Origin: Smaragdicoccus niigatensis DSM 44881 = NBRC 103563
GTDB taxonomy: Bacteria; Actinomycetota; Actinomycetes; Mycobacteriales; Mycobacteriaceae
Assembly: GCF_000380645.1 (NCBI RefSeq)
Contig: NZ_AQXZ01000019.1
Location: 1,020,761 to 1,084,760, forward strand
Direction: 5' to 3'
DNA length: 64,000 nucleotides
In this document: positions 38,720-47,980 of the stretch, in pieces
How the letters are laid out: each line of letters opens with the position of its first letter
Position numbering within the stretch: position 1 is the first letter of the stretch
Notes under the pieces: generated by a model
The model's input: only the letters and a program-made list of their open reading frames with translations
What the model was told of the DNA's origin: nothing
Database searches by the model: none
Program-made: the position numbers and the translations under genes

Positions 38720-40326
38720 AGGCGCGAATTCACCGATGCATGCAGTTCGCGCAGGCTGGCGCGTTCGGTGGCCACCTCGAGAACCCTAATGCCGTGCGCG
38801 GGCTGGTCGAGGGCAATCGCCAGCTGCGCCGGGTCGAGACTCTGGTGCGGAATGCGGTACGCCCGGCACAGGGCCGCGAGATCCATCCCGTGCGGTGTTC
38901 CGAAGACGCGCTCGAAGACGCCGGCGAACTGTGGGTCGCCCTGTTCGAGCAGCTCGAAGATGCCACCGCCGTCGTCGTTGGCAACCACGATCGTCAGATC
39001 GGCGGGTCGCGGCTCCCCCGGTCCGATGAGAAGGCCCGACGCGTCGTGCAGGAACGTGAGGTCACCCATGAGGGCGAGCGTGCGCCCCGGATGGCCGATC
39101 GACGCGCCGATCGCGGCGGACACCGTGCCGTCGATGCCCGCGACCCCGCGGTTCGACAGAACCTTCACACCAGTTCGTGGTTGCGACACGAGCGCGGCGT
39201 CACGCACCGGGTTCGATGCGCCCAGCAGCAGTTGGTCGCCCTCGTGCAGCGAGTTCATGACGACCGCAGCGACATGCAGGCCGGTCGGTTTCGGGTGCGC
39301 GGCGAGTTGCTCGCGGACCGCACGGGACGCTCGTTTTTCGAGGTCGTCGCAACGTTTCAGCCATTCCGGGCTCGGTGCCCCGCTGATGACCGCGCGCGTC
39401 CCGGTCCCGACGACGTTGCCGGAGACGTCGGGCCAGCGCGGACCCGTTGTCAGGCCGTACACCGCGACGTTCGGGTCGGCGAGCAGGCGCGATACCGGAC
39501 GGTGCAACGTGGGGCGACCGGTGACGATCGCCTGCTTTGGCTTGATCAGCGGCAGCGCGAGGGGGTGCAGTGCGGGGCCGTGCAGCGGGGCGGTCGGCTC
39601 CGCGACGGTCGGTACACCGGCGAGTTCGGGACGCAACGCCGATCCGTGGCCTGAGATGACGACCGTGTCCACCGTGAGGTCGATGTCGATCGGAACGTCG
39701 AGCGTGGCGTGCTGGGTTTCGGTCCAGGCGCGACCGTTCGGCCGGCCCGCCGGCGCGTCACCGACGGGCAGGATGTCGGGAACCAGCGGCTCACGAAGCG
39801 GAATGTCGAACTGCACGGGGCCAGCGTTCCCGGAGCGAGTACCGCGCGCTGCGGCAAGGACTCGGCAGACCGCCGATCGCCACTGACTGTTCTGGTCCTG
39901 CCCTGCTTCAGCGAGGCCGAGGCTGATCGTCGCGCGCACCTGGGTCCCGAACAGGCCCAACTGCTCGACCGTTTGGTTCGCGCCGGTGCCGAGCAGTTCA
40001 TAGGGACGGTTCGCGCTCAGTACAACGAGCGGAACGCGCGCGTAGTTCGCCTCAAGCACTGCCGGGCCGAGGTTGGCAACCGCCGAACCCGAGGTCATGA
40101 CCACCGGAACCGGTGCACCGGTCGACAACGCGAGTCCGATCGCGAGAAAGCCGGCAGTCCGCTCGTCGATGCGCATGTGCAGTCGAAGGCGCCCATCGGT
40201 GTCGGCGGCCTGCAACGCGAAGGCCAGCGGCGCATTCCGCGATCCTGGGCACAGCACGACATCGCGCACTCCGCCGCGGACGAGTTCGTCGACGACGACG
40301 GTGGCCTGGACCGTTGACGGGTTCAC
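38716..40326 (-). CDS. menD: SEPHCHC synthase MenD
   Basis: 536 aa thiamine-diphosphate enzyme that joins 2-oxoglutarate to isochorismate, the first committed step of menaquinone synthesis. N-terminal [37 protein letters not shown] with the SEPH active-site arginines, [20 protein letters not shown] (conserved catalytic Glu), and the ThDP/Mg motif [13 protein letters not shown] with NDDGGGIFE. Start is GTG 40326. menC ends 2 bases upstream, so the two are one transcriptional unit. Confidence 0.95.
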   Translation of the reverse strand: MNPSTVQATVVVDELVRGGVRDVVLCPGSRNAPLAFALQAADTDGRLRLHMRIDERTAGFLAIGLALSTGAPVPVVMTSGSAVANLGPAVLEANYARVPLVVLSANRPYELLGTGANQTVEQLGLFGTQVRATISLGLAEAGQDQNSQWRSAVCRVLAAARGTRSGNAGPVQFDIPLREPLVPDILPVGDAPAGRPNGRAWTETQHATLDVPIDIDLTVDTVVISGHGSALRPELAGVPTVAEPTAPLHGPALHPLALPLIKPKQAIVTGRPTLHRPVSRLLADPNVAVYGLTTGPRWPDVSGNVVGTGTRAVISGAPSPEWLKRCDDLEKRASRAVREQLAAHPKPTGLHVAAVVMNSLHEGDQLLLGASNPVRDAALVSQPRTGVKVLSNRGVAGIDGTVSAAIGASIGHPGRTLALMGDLTFLHDASGLLIGPGEPRPADLTIVVANDDGGGIFELLEQGDPQFAGVFERVFGTPHGMDLAALCRAYRIPHQSLDPAQLAIALDQPAHGIRVLEVATERASLRELHASVNSRL

Positions 40327-40328
40327 GA

Positions 40329-41294
40329 CTACAGGTTAAGCGCTCCCCAGCAGCGCGAGACGCGGTCCCGCCACCAGATCGCTCGATCGGCGGATGCGGC
40401 GAACTTCACGAGCAGTTCGGGAGAGGGAATTCGGCGTTCGACCATCAGCTCGCCGTTCTGCCAACGAATGCGTTCGCCCACGTCAGCGACCAGAAGTTCA
40501 CCCGTCGCGAGACCGCAGGCGAACGGCAGCCGCGGGAGGGCCGCCGCAGTCGCAAGTCCGGCCGAGATTCCGATCACGGAGTCGATCGCACTGGAGATGA
40601 CGACCGGAATTCCCAGGTCGTCGAGCTGACGGGCGATCGACACCGTGGCATTGACGCCGCCGAGCGGCGCCACCTTGAGCACGGCGACATCGCAGGCACC
40701 CGCGTGCGCGACGCGCAGCGGGTCAGATGCTTTGCGAATGCTTTCGTCAGCGGCAATCTGCACGTCGGGCAATCGACGACGGAGTTCGCTCAGTTCCTCG
40801 ACGGTCGCGCAGGGCTGCTCGGCGTACTCGAGCGCACCGAACGCGGAGAGCGCGTTGACGGCTTCGTCGACGGACCAACCGCCGTTGGCATCAACTCGAA
40901 CATTGGGGACGAACTCCCGCACGGCGCGGACGCGCCGGACGTCGTCAGCAAGGCTTTGACCGCGTTCGGCGACTTTGACTTTCGCTGTTTTGGCACCAGG
41001 AAATCGCGCTAAGACTGCCGGCACGTCCGTGGCATCGACCGCCGGAACCGTCGCGTTGACGGGTATCGAGGTGCGCAGGCCAGCCGGGGTCGGCGCCCAG
41101 GCGTAATCGACCGCCGAGCGCAACCAGTGCTTGGCTTCCTCGGTTTCGTATTCGACGAACGGGGCGAACTCGCCCCAGCCGAGTGGCCCCTCGATGAGCG
41201 CAACCTCGCGAGCGGTGATCCCGCGAAACGGCACCGCGAGCGGCAGTTCGACGACGCGCAGGCCTTCGAGCACGTCCTTCAGAGGCGGCAGCAC
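40329..41294 (-). CDS. menC: o-Succinylbenzoate synthase MenC
   Basis: 321 aa enolase-superfamily dehydratase converting SHCHC to o-succinylbenzoate. Catalytic KVK lysine (AKVKVAERG), metal ligands in [15 protein letters not shown] and [11 protein letters not shown], and the second lysine in [12 protein letters not shown]. Start chosen at GTG 41294 ([13 protein letters not shown]); the frame is open for 110 more codons but that upstream part is Arg-rich and overlaps the next gene. Followed at once by menD. Confidence 0.92.
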   Translation of the reverse strand: MLPPLKDVLEGLRVVELPLAVPFRGITAREVALIEGPLGWGEFAPFVEYETEEAKHWLRSAVDYAWAPTPAGLRTSIPVNATVPAVDATDVPAVLARFPGAKTAKVKVAERGQSLADDVRRVRAVREFVPNVRVDANGGWSVDEAVNALSAFGALEYAEQPCATVEELSELRRRLPDVQIAADESIRKASDPLRVAHAGACDVAVLKVAPLGGVNATVSIARQLDDLGIPVVISSAIDSVIGISAGLATAAALPRLPFACGLATGELLVADVGERIRWQNGELMVERRIPSPELLVKFAASADRAIWWRDRVSRCWGALNL

Positions 41295-41331
41295 GCGGTA
41301 ACCATAACCAGGTTGCCGCCCCTCGAGGCCG

Positions 41332-41631
41332 TCACTCGTGCGGTGGTTCCTGCGGTTCCGGAGACTCCTGCGGCTTCGAAGACGCTTGCGGATCTGGAGC
41401 CCCCTCGCGTGCCGGCCGTTTCGGCAAGTCCGCTTCGTCGACCGGATGGTTGTGCTCAGGCTTGAGGTTCCCGTCCTTATCGACCCAGTCGGTGAAAGCG
41501 GTGCCGGACAACGCGCCGTGTGTCCCGGGCACCACGACCGACTTGCGCGCGTCCGGTTCGTACAGGTCTCGATCCTCGCGTGCCTGGTCCGCGTTGGACT
41601 TCGCGGTTTCGTGATTGCTTTCAACTGTCAT
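41332..41631 (-). CDS. Small acidic/proline-rich hypothetical protein
   Basis: 99 aa, hydrophilic and probably partly disordered: N-terminal TVESNHETAKSNADQARED, a central segment SVVVPGTHGALSGTAFTDWVD, and a C-terminal tail rich in Pro, Glu and Gln. No known domain recognised. Start at ATG 41631 fits the divergent menB promoter spacing (77 bases); a GTG at 41679 would extend it. It lies 37 bases upstream of menC on the same strand, so it may be the first gene of that transcript. Confidence 0.6.
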   Translation of the reverse strand: MTVESNHETAKSNADQAREDRDLYEPDARKSVVVPGTHGALSGTAFTDWVDKDGNLKPEHNHPVDEADLPKRPAREGAPDPQASSKPQESPEPQEPPHE

Positions 41632-41708
41632 ACGAGTGGAGTACCCGGCCTCAACCACCGCAGACAGCCTTCTCGGCACCCCGACCCTCGGACGATAGGG
41701 TCATCCGC

Positions 41709-42617
41709 ATGACGTTCAACCCGGAACTCTGGCGCACGGTCCCTGGATTCGAGAATCTGACCGACATCACCTACCACCGGTACGCCGGTCCCGGCGCGGA
41801 CAAGAACGGCACGGTCCGCGTCGCGTTCGACCGCCCGGAGGTTCGCAACGCATTCCGGCCGCACACCGTCGACGAGCTGTACCGGGTTCTCGACCACGCC
41901 CGCATGACGTCCGACGTCGGCGCGGTGCTCATCACCGGCAACGGCCCGAGCCCGAAAGACGGCGGCTGGGCGTTCTGCTCGGGCGGTGACCAGCGCATTC
42001 GCGGTCGCGTGGGGTACCAGTACGCCTCCGGCGAGACCGCGGACACCGTCGACCCCGCACGCGCCGGCCGTCTCCACATCCTCGAAGTCCAGCGGCTCAT
42101 CCGGTTCATGCCGAAGGTCGTCATCGCGCTGGTCAACGGCTGGGCGGCCGGCGGTGGGCACAGCCTGCACGTCGTGTGCGACCTGACCCTCGCGAGCCGC
42201 GAGCATGCGCGTTTCAAGCAGACCGACGCGGACGTCGGCAGCTTCGACGGTGGCTACGGCAGCGCCTATCTCGCAAAGATGGTCGGACAGAAGTTCGCGC
42301 GCGAGATCTTCTTCCTCGGTCGGCCGTACACCGCGGACGACATGCACAAGATGGGTGCGGTCAACGCGGTCATCGACCATGACGCGCTCGAAGAAACCGC
42401 CATTGCGTGGGCCGCCGAGATCAACGGCAAGTCCCCGCAGGCACAGCGGATGCTCAAGTACGCGTTCAACCTGCTCGACGATGGTCTCGTCGGCCAGCAA
42501 TTGTTCGCCGGTGAGGCCACGCGCATGGCCTACATGACCGACGAAGCCGTCGAAGGACGGGATTCATTCCTGGAAAAGCGGGAACCCGACTGGAAGCCGT
42601 TCCCCTGGTACTTCTGA
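41709..42617 (+). CDS. menB: 1,4-Dihydroxy-2-naphthoyl-CoA synthase MenB
   Basis: 302 aa crotonase-fold enzyme that cyclises o-succinylbenzoyl-CoA. Conserved ITYHRY, VAFDRPEVRNAFRPHTVDEL, FCSGGDQRIRG (oxyanion hole), QTDADVGSFDGGYGSAYLAKMVG and the C-terminal FPWYF. The actinobacterial N-terminal extension NPELWRTVPGFENL is present. ATG 41709 lacks a ribosome site; TAGGGT at 41696-41701 suggests a leaderless transcript. Confidence 0.95.
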   Translation: MTFNPELWRTVPGFENLTDITYHRYAGPGADKNGTVRVAFDRPEVRNAFRPHTVDELYRVLDHARMTSDVGAVLITGNGPSPKDGGWAFCSGGDQRIRGRVGYQYASGETADTVDPARAGRLHILEVQRLIRFMPKVVIALVNGWAAGGGHSLHVVCDLTLASREHARFKQTDADVGSFDGGYGSAYLAKMVGQKFAREIFFLGRPYTADDMHKMGAVNAVIDHDALEETAIAWAAEINGKSPQAQRMLKYAFNLLDDGLVGQQLFAGEATRMAYMTDEAVEGRDSFLEKREPDWKPFPWYF

Positions 42618-42624
42618 GAAAACG

Positions 42625-42636
42625 TACCGAGCGGTA
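42625..42636. promoter_or_regulatory. 12-bp palindrome, candidate repressor operator upstream of the CYP102 gene
   Basis: TACCGAGCGGTA, arms TACCG/CGGTA around a 2-base centre, 8 bases after the menB stop. Its form suits a TetR-type dimer. A second dyad, CATGCC/GGCATG (42692-42707), flanked by direct repeats ACGTCGA, lies 56 bases downstream. No regulator gene is adjacent, so the link to the P450 is inference. Confidence 0.35.
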
Positions 42637-42803
42637 TTTAAACGTGCCACCAGGTATTGCAACCCTCAATTGACCGGCGGTAACGTCGATCCATGCCGAC
42701 AGGCATGCAGACGTCGAGGTTCCTCTCTAAAACAAGGAATCGCTTAGCAGTCCCGATTCAAAGCTCGACTGCACTGTCCGCTGCATCCACACCAGATTTC
42801 TCG

Positions 42804-42843
42804 AAGGCCACCCACAGCTTCGCAGCTGCCCGGGTGGCCTTTG
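42804..42843 (+). terminator. Terminator/attenuator between menB and the CYP102 gene
   Basis: Perfect 10-bp stem AAGGCCACCC (42804-42813) / GGGTGGCCTT (42832-42841) enclosing a small inner stem, followed by TTGTTGTG. It lies about 187 bases after menB and 58 before the P450 start, so it could end menB transcription or attenuate the P450 gene. Confidence 0.6.
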
Positions 42844-42900
42844 TTGTGTGGCCATAAGGCGGCCATCGCGAAAGATTCACGATCGCAAGGAGTTTCCGGC

Positions 42901-45900
42901 ATGACCACACAAATGGCGACAACCGAGATCCCGGGGCCACGCGGGCTACCCCTATTGGGGAATGCCTTCGACATCGACTCGCACCACCCGTTCGAATCGC
43001 TGATGGCCTTGTGCCGGAAGTACGGACCGATCATCAAGCTGTCGACTCCGGCTGGGTCGCGCTACATCGTGTCCGGCGCGAAGTTGGTGGAAGAGGTGTG
43101 CGACGACGCCCGCTTCGACAAGAAGGTCACCGGCGGTCTGTCCAACGTCCGCAAGGGCGGCACCGGCAACGGCTTGTTCACCGCCGATACCACCGACCCG
43201 CTGTGGAGTCGCGCGCACAACATCCTCATGACGCCGTTCAGCCTGCAGTCGATGCGCGACTACATGCCGATGATGCTCGATATCGCGGGCGAACTGTGCG
43301 AGAAGTGGGAGCGGTTGAACCGCGACGACGAAGTCGACGTCCCGGCTGACATGACGCGACTGACGTTGGACACGATCGCCCTTTGCGGGTTCGACTACCG
43401 CTTCAACTCGTTCTACCGGGACACCCAGCACCCGTTCATCGAAGCGATGGTCCGCACCCTGGCCACGTCGCAGGCACGCGCTCAACAACTGCCGATCCAG
43501 TCGAAGCTGAATTTCCGCGCACAACGACAGCTCGATAAAGACGACGCCTACATGAACAGCCTGGTCGATCGACTCATCGCCGAACGGCGCGCTGAGGGCG
43601 CCGCCGGAAAGAGCGACGATCTCCTCGGCCGGATGATCAACGGCGTCGACAAGACCACCGGCGAGAAGCTCCCGGACGACAACATCCGGGCACAGTGCAT
43701 CACGTTCCTCATCGCCGGTCACGAGACGACGAGCGGCCTGCTCTCGTTCGCGATCTACTACCTGCTCAAGAATCCGCAGTTCATGCGTAAGGCCCGCGAA
43801 GAGGTCGACAAGGTACTCGGCACCACGGCCGAGCCGACGTTCGAGCAGGTACATCGACTGATCTACGTCCGGCAGGTGCTCAGCGAGGCTCTGCGTCTGT
43901 GGCCGACTGCACCAGGCTTCACGCGCGCACCGTTCGAAGACACCGTCATCGGCGGCAAGTGGTCTATTCCGGCGGGCACTCCGCTGATTGTGCTGACCCC
44001 GATGCTGCACCGCGACAAGAGCGTGTGGGGACCCGACGCTGAGGATTTCAATCCCGATCACATGGCCGCGGAGCGCATGGCGGCGATCTCGCCGAACGCC
44101 TACAAGCCGTTCGGCACCGGACAACGCGCGTGCATCGGCCGGCAGTTCGCGATGCAGGAAGCGGTCCTCGTCCTCGGCATGCTCCTGCAGCGCTTCGAGC
44201 TCATCGATCATCTGAATTACCAGCTGGAGACGAAGACGACGCTGACGGTCAAACCAGACAAGATGCACATTCGGGTCCGGCCGCGCACCGACCAGTTCGT
44301 GAAGTTGCCCGGGAAGATGCGGGTTACGGCGGAACAGACGGGCACTCCGCAACCCAAGATGGCCGCGCAAGGGAACCACCACAACACTCCCCTCACGGTG
44401 GCCTTCGGGTCGAACCTCGGAACTGCGGAGGGGATCGCAACCAAGCTGGCACAGGAAGGCACTGACCGTGGCTACTCAGTCACGCTGTGTTCGCTCGACG
44501 AGATCGCGGGCAAGCCGCCGAGCGGCGCGTTGGTCGTCGTGGCCGCCTCGTACAACGGCACCCCTACCGACAACGCAGGCAAGTTCTGCGCCTGGCTACG
44601 CAGCGCTCCCGCCGGCTCGTGCAGCGGGACGCAGTACACCGTCTTCGGCTGCGGCAGCAAGGAGTGGGCGTCGACCTACCAGGCTGTGCCGTGGATGATC
44701 GACGACAAGCTGGCAGCGGCGGGCGCCACGCGGATGCATGAGCGAGGCGAGGGCGACGCCAGCGGCGACTTCGACGCCGCGTACCGGACCTGGCATGACG
44801 GCCTGTGGGACGCCATTGGCGGCGGTCTCGGAGTGTCGGCGGATTCGGCTAAGCCGACCACGACGACCACTCGGCTGACGATGACGTTCGAGAACCGTCA
44901 ACTCGCGAACCCGGTGATCAAGTCGTTCCTGGCGCAGCCTTCGCTCGTCCGGGCGAACCGGGAACTCCACTCGCCGTCGGACACCAGGTCCACCCGCCAC
45001 ATTGATGTCGAGTTGCCGGTCGGTGTCGCATATCAAGCTGGCGACCACCTCGGAGTGATGCCGCGCAACAGCATCGACAACATCCGGCGGGTCATGAACC
45101 ACTTCCAGCTCGATGGCGGCATGTTCGCCACGATCACGATGGACGGCGGCAACTACACCCACCTGCCGATCGGCGAGCCGACGCCACTGCTCGGGATTCT
45201 CAGCAGCTGTGTCGAGCTTCAGGACATCGCTTCGCGCGAAGGCATCGAAGTACTGGCCGAGCACACCGACGATGACGCCGAGCGTGCTGCGCTCAAGGCG
45301 CTGATCAGCGATGACGAGCGATACAAAGAGGAGGTACTCACCCCGCGCCGGTCGCTGCTCGACCTCGTGGAGAAGTACCCGTCGTGTTCGATCCCGTTCG
45401 AGACGTTCCTCGGGCTGCTGCCGCCGCAGCGTCCCCGGTACTACTCGATCGCGTCGTCGCCGCTGGTAGACGCGAAAATCGCGAGTATCGCCACCGGCGT
45501 GCTGTGCGCACCTTCCCGCAGCGGAGTCGGGACCTTCAATGGTGTCTGCTCGAACTACCTGGCCAACAACCCGGCGGGTAGCACGGTGTTCACGTTCGTT
45601 CGGCGACCCACGATCGAGTTCCGGCCGCCGGAGAATCCGCACGTTCCCATGATCATGGTGGGAGCCGGAACCGGACTCGCTCCGTTCCTCGGGTTCCTGC
45701 AAGAGCGCGCGACCCAGCGTGAGCAAGGTGCACCGATCGCCCAGTCGATGGTCTTCTTCGGCTGCCGCCATCCGGAGCATGACTTCATCTACGGCGAGGA
45801 GCTGCAGGAGTACGACCGGCTCGGTGTCGCGAAGTTGCGCACGGTCTTCTCCCAGCAGCCGACCGATGGGCGCAAGTACGTCCAGCACGAGATCGAGGCC

Positions 45901-46104
45901 TGTGCCGATGAGGTGTGGGAGATGCTCGAGAAGGGCGGGGCGGTCTTCGTCTGCGGGAACGCGAACACGATGGCGCCCGGAGTGCGCGCTGCGTTCATGA
46001 AGATCTACCGAGACCGCACCGGAGCCGACGAGGCCGGCGGCCAGGAATGGCTCGCAAACCTTCGCAAGGAGAACCGCTACGTCGAGGACATTTGGGGAGG
46101 GTAG
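42901..46104 (+). CDS. CYP102-type bifunctional cytochrome P450/NADPH-P450 reductase
   Basis: 1067 aa soluble self-sufficient fatty-acid hydroxylase of the P450 BM3 (CYP102) family. Heme domain to about residue 470: I-helix AGHETTS (272-278), ExxR EALR (329-332), heme loop FGTGQRACIG with Cys411. FMN domain from about 495 (AFGSNLGTAEG, FGCGSKEW), then FAD/NADPH domains (STRHIDVELP, RPRYYSIASSP, VGAGTGLAPFLGFLQ, VFVCGNANTMAPGV, ending YVEDIWGG). The BM3 Phe87 region reads RKGGTGNGLF (84-93), so the gate residue is Gly, with one inserted residue; BM3 Arg47 also has no equivalent. AAGGAG precedes ATG 42901. Monocistronic. Confidence 0.95.
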   Translation: MTTQMATTEIPGPRGLPLLGNAFDIDSHHPFESLMALCRKYGPIIKLSTPAGSRYIVSGAKLVEEVCDDARFDKKVTGGLSNVRKGGTGNGLFTADTTDPLWSRAHNILMTPFSLQSMRDYMPMMLDIAGELCEKWERLNRDDEVDVPADMTRLTLDTIALCGFDYRFNSFYRDTQHPFIEAMVRTLATSQARAQQLPIQSKLNFRAQRQLDKDDAYMNSLVDRLIAERRAEGAAGKSDDLLGRMINGVDKTTGEKLPDDNIRAQCITFLIAGHETTSGLLSFAIYYLLKNPQFMRKAREEVDKVLGTTAEPTFEQVHRLIYVRQVLSEALRLWPTAPGFTRAPFEDTVIGGKWSIPAGTPLIVLTPMLHRDKSVWGPDAEDFNPDHMAAERMAAISPNAYKPFGTGQRACIGRQFAMQEAVLVLGMLLQRFELIDHLNYQLETKTTLTVKPDKMHIRVRPRTDQFVKLPGKMRVTAEQTGTPQPKMAAQGNHHNTPLTVAFGSNLGTAEGIATKLAQEGTDRGYSVTLCSLDEIAGKPPSGALVVVAASYNGTPTDNAGKFCAWLRSAPAGSCSGTQYTVFGCGSKEWASTYQAVPWMIDDKLAAAGATRMHERGEGDASGDFDAAYRTWHDGLWDAIGGGLGVSADSAKPTTTTTRLTMTFENRQLANPVIKSFLAQPSLVRANRELHSPSDTRSTRHIDVELPVGVAYQAGDHLGVMPRNSIDNIRRVMNHFQLDGGMFATITMDGGNYTHLPIGEPTPLLGILSSCVELQDIASREGIEVLAEHTDDDAERAALKALISDDERYKEEVLTPRRSLLDLVEKYPSCSIPFETFLGLLPPQRPRYYSIASSPLVDAKIASIATGVLCAPSRSGVGTFNGVCSNYLANNPAGSTVFTFVRRPTIEFRPPENPHVPMIMVGAGTGLAPFLGFLQERATQREQGAPIAQSMVFFGCRHPEHDFIYGEELQEYDRLGVAKLRTVFSQQPTDGRKYVQHEIEACADEVWEMLEKGGAVFVCGNANTMAPGVRAAFMKIYRDRTGADEAGGQEWLANLRKENRYVEDIWGG

Positions 46105-46189
46105 AACACCCTAAATGGAGCATCGACCCGGTAACTATTTCTGGGGTAGTTGTTCATCTGGAATTCCCCGTAGGCAAGACTGACACTTT

Positions 46190-47359
46190 GTGAGCGCAGA
46201 ACTCGTCGTACTCGGCATTGTGGTCGGTACCGCACTCGCGTTCGACTTCACTAACGGGTTCCATGACACCGCGAATGCGATGTCCGCGTCGATCGCGACC
46301 GGGGCCTTGAAGCCCCGCGCCGCAGTCGCACTGTCGGCTGTGCTCAACCTGGCCGGAGCGTTCCTGTCTGTAGAAGTCGCAGCGACCGTGGGTAAGGGAA
46401 TCATCAACATCGACCAGATCGATGGATCCCAGCTGCTGACCGTGGTCTTCGCAGGCCTCGTCGGCGGCATCCTGTGGAACGTCTTCACGTGGCTCCTCGG
46501 CATTCCGTCGAGTTCGTCGCATGCGCTGATCGGTGGTCTCATCGGCGCGACGGTGATCGCGGCCGGGTCCGGCGGAGTCGCGTGGACCAGCGGCGTCATC
46601 GCAAAGGTGCTCATTCCGGCGATCTTGGCGCCGATCGTGGCGTCGATGATCGCGGCGCTGGGCACGAAGTCGGTCTACTGGGTGACCCGGAAGGTCGCCG
46701 ACAAGCCGCGCGACGACGGCTTCCGGCTGGGCCAGATCGGTTCCGCGTCACTCATCTCGCTCGCGCACGGCACCAACGACGCGCAGAAGACAATGGGCGT
46801 CATCTTCCTCGCGCTCGTCGCGCACGGCAGCCTCACTGCCGACGATCCGCTTCCGTTCTGGGTCAAGCTGACCTGTGCACTGGCGATCGCCGCGGGTACC
46901 TACCTCGGTGGTTGGCGCATTATTCGCACCCTCGGCAAGGGTCTGGTCGACATCCGGTCGCCACAGGGCTTCGCGGCGGACTCGTCGTCCGCGGCGATCA
47001 TCCTGACGTCGAGCCACTTCGGTCTGCCGCTGTCGACCACGCACACGGCCACCGGTTCGATCCTCGGCTCCGGCATCGGACGCGGCGCCGAAGTGCGGTG
47101 GAACGTTGCGGGGCGCATGGTTGTCGCATGGCTTTCGACACTGCCACTGGCGGGCCTCACCGGCGCCGCATGCTGGTTCGTCGCCGACCTGATCGGTGGC
47201 ATGGCCGGCGTCATGGTGGTCTTCGGTGCGCTCGCCGTTGCGTGCATCGCGATGTACATCCGGAGCCGCCGCAACCGGGTGGACAGGAGCAACGTCACGT
47301 CCGAATGGACGAGCGGGTTGGCCCCCGACGACACCACGCACATGAGCGGGAAGGCGTGA
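46190..47359 (+). CDS. pitA: Low-affinity inorganic phosphate transporter PitA
   Basis: 389 aa PiT-family symporter with about ten membrane helices. Both signature repeats are present: FDFTNGFHDTANAMS near the N-terminus and ISLAHGTNDAQKTMGVI in the second half, plus WLLGIPSSSSHALIGG and LPLSTTHTATGS. Start GTG 46190. It is followed without gap by two small genes that accompany it in mycobacteria. Confidence 0.92.
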   Translation: MSAELVVLGIVVGTALAFDFTNGFHDTANAMSASIATGALKPRAAVALSAVLNLAGAFLSVEVAATVGKGIINIDQIDGSQLLTVVFAGLVGGILWNVFTWLLGIPSSSSHALIGGLIGATVIAAGSGGVAWTSGVIAKVLIPAILAPIVASMIAALGTKSVYWVTRKVADKPRDDGFRLGQIGSASLISLAHGTNDAQKTMGVIFLALVAHGSLTADDPLPFWVKLTCALAIAAGTYLGGWRIIRTLGKGLVDIRSPQGFAADSSSAAIILTSSHFGLPLSTTHTATGSILGSGIGRGAEVRWNVAGRMVVAWLSTLPLAGLTGAACWFVADLIGGMAGVMVVFGALAVACIAMYIRSRRNRVDRSNVTSEWTSGLAPDDTTHMSGKA

Positions 47360-47360
47360 C

Positions 47361-47648
47361 ATGGACCTCGTGATCAAGACCGCGAATTCGCTGTGGCAGG
47401 TCGTTCTCATCGGACTGCTGTTCGGCGCCGGTCTCCCCACCGTGTTCGCCTTCGGAGTGCGATTCCTGGCTCCCTCGGCGCAGGTCGTCGATCGGGGCGG
47501 TCAGGACTCGGCCATCACCCGACGCAGCCCGCTCGCGTTGGTGGCCGGCATCATCTGCCTGGCCATTGTCGTCGTGGCGGTGATCCTCGGAATCCTGTTC
47601 ATCATGAAGAACTTCCTCGACCACGATCTTGGAATCAAGATCTTCTGA
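47361..47648 (+). CDS. Small two-helix membrane protein
   Basis: 95 aa, two predicted membrane helices at about residues 13-33 (QVVLIGLLFGAGLPTVFAFG) and 59-82 (LALVAGIICLAIVVVAVILG), joined by a polar loop. No recognised domain. It starts 1 base after the pitA stop, so it is co-translated with the transporter, and a homologue holds this place in mycobacteria. A role in phosphate uptake is only suggested by position. Confidence 0.75.
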   Translation: MDLVIKTANSLWQVVLIGLLFGAGLPTVFAFGVRFLAPSAQVVDRGGQDSAITRRSPLALVAGIICLAIVVVAVILGILFIMKNFLDHDLGIKIF

Positions 47649-47668
47649 CCAGCTGAGGAGGTATCGGC

Positions 47669-47971
47669 ATGCTCGGTTCACACCTGACGGCACCGCTGCG
47701 GGCCGTGCTGCAGTGGCTGAAGGCGGGATTTCCGCAGGGGGTCCCCCAGAGTGACTACGCGGCGGTTTTCGCCGTGCTTCATCGTCGTTTGACCGACGTC
47801 GAAGTCACTCAGATCGCGGCTGAGTTCACCGAGACGCATGCCGACGAGCCCGTCACGACGGCGCAGATTCGCGAAGCGATCGCCGAGGTCGCGATGGAGG
47901 AGCCCGGCGCCGACGACATCGCGCGTGTCACGCAAACGCTCAAGGACGCTGGTTTCGCGGTCGAGGACTAG
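47669..47971 (+). CDS. DUF3349 protein
   Basis: 100 aa all-helical protein: HLTAPLRAVLQWLKAGFPQGVPQSDYAAVFAVLHRRLTD is characteristic of DUF3349, a small actinobacterial family with solved structures but no known function. GAGGAGG-type site precedes ATG 47669. Between the pitA-linked membrane gene and menE, as in mycobacteria. Confidence 0.82.
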   Translation: MLGSHLTAPLRAVLQWLKAGFPQGVPQSDYAAVFAVLHRRLTDVEVTQIAAEFTETHADEPVTTAQIREAIAEVAMEEPGADDIARVTQTLKDAGFAVED

Positions 47972-47980
47972 CGGCTTCTG

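Noticed and set aside
46150-46165. GTTCATCTGG upstream of pitA, resembling one half of a PHO box
   Set aside because: Only a single half-site; the expected adjacent direct repeat is absent, so PhoP control is not supported.
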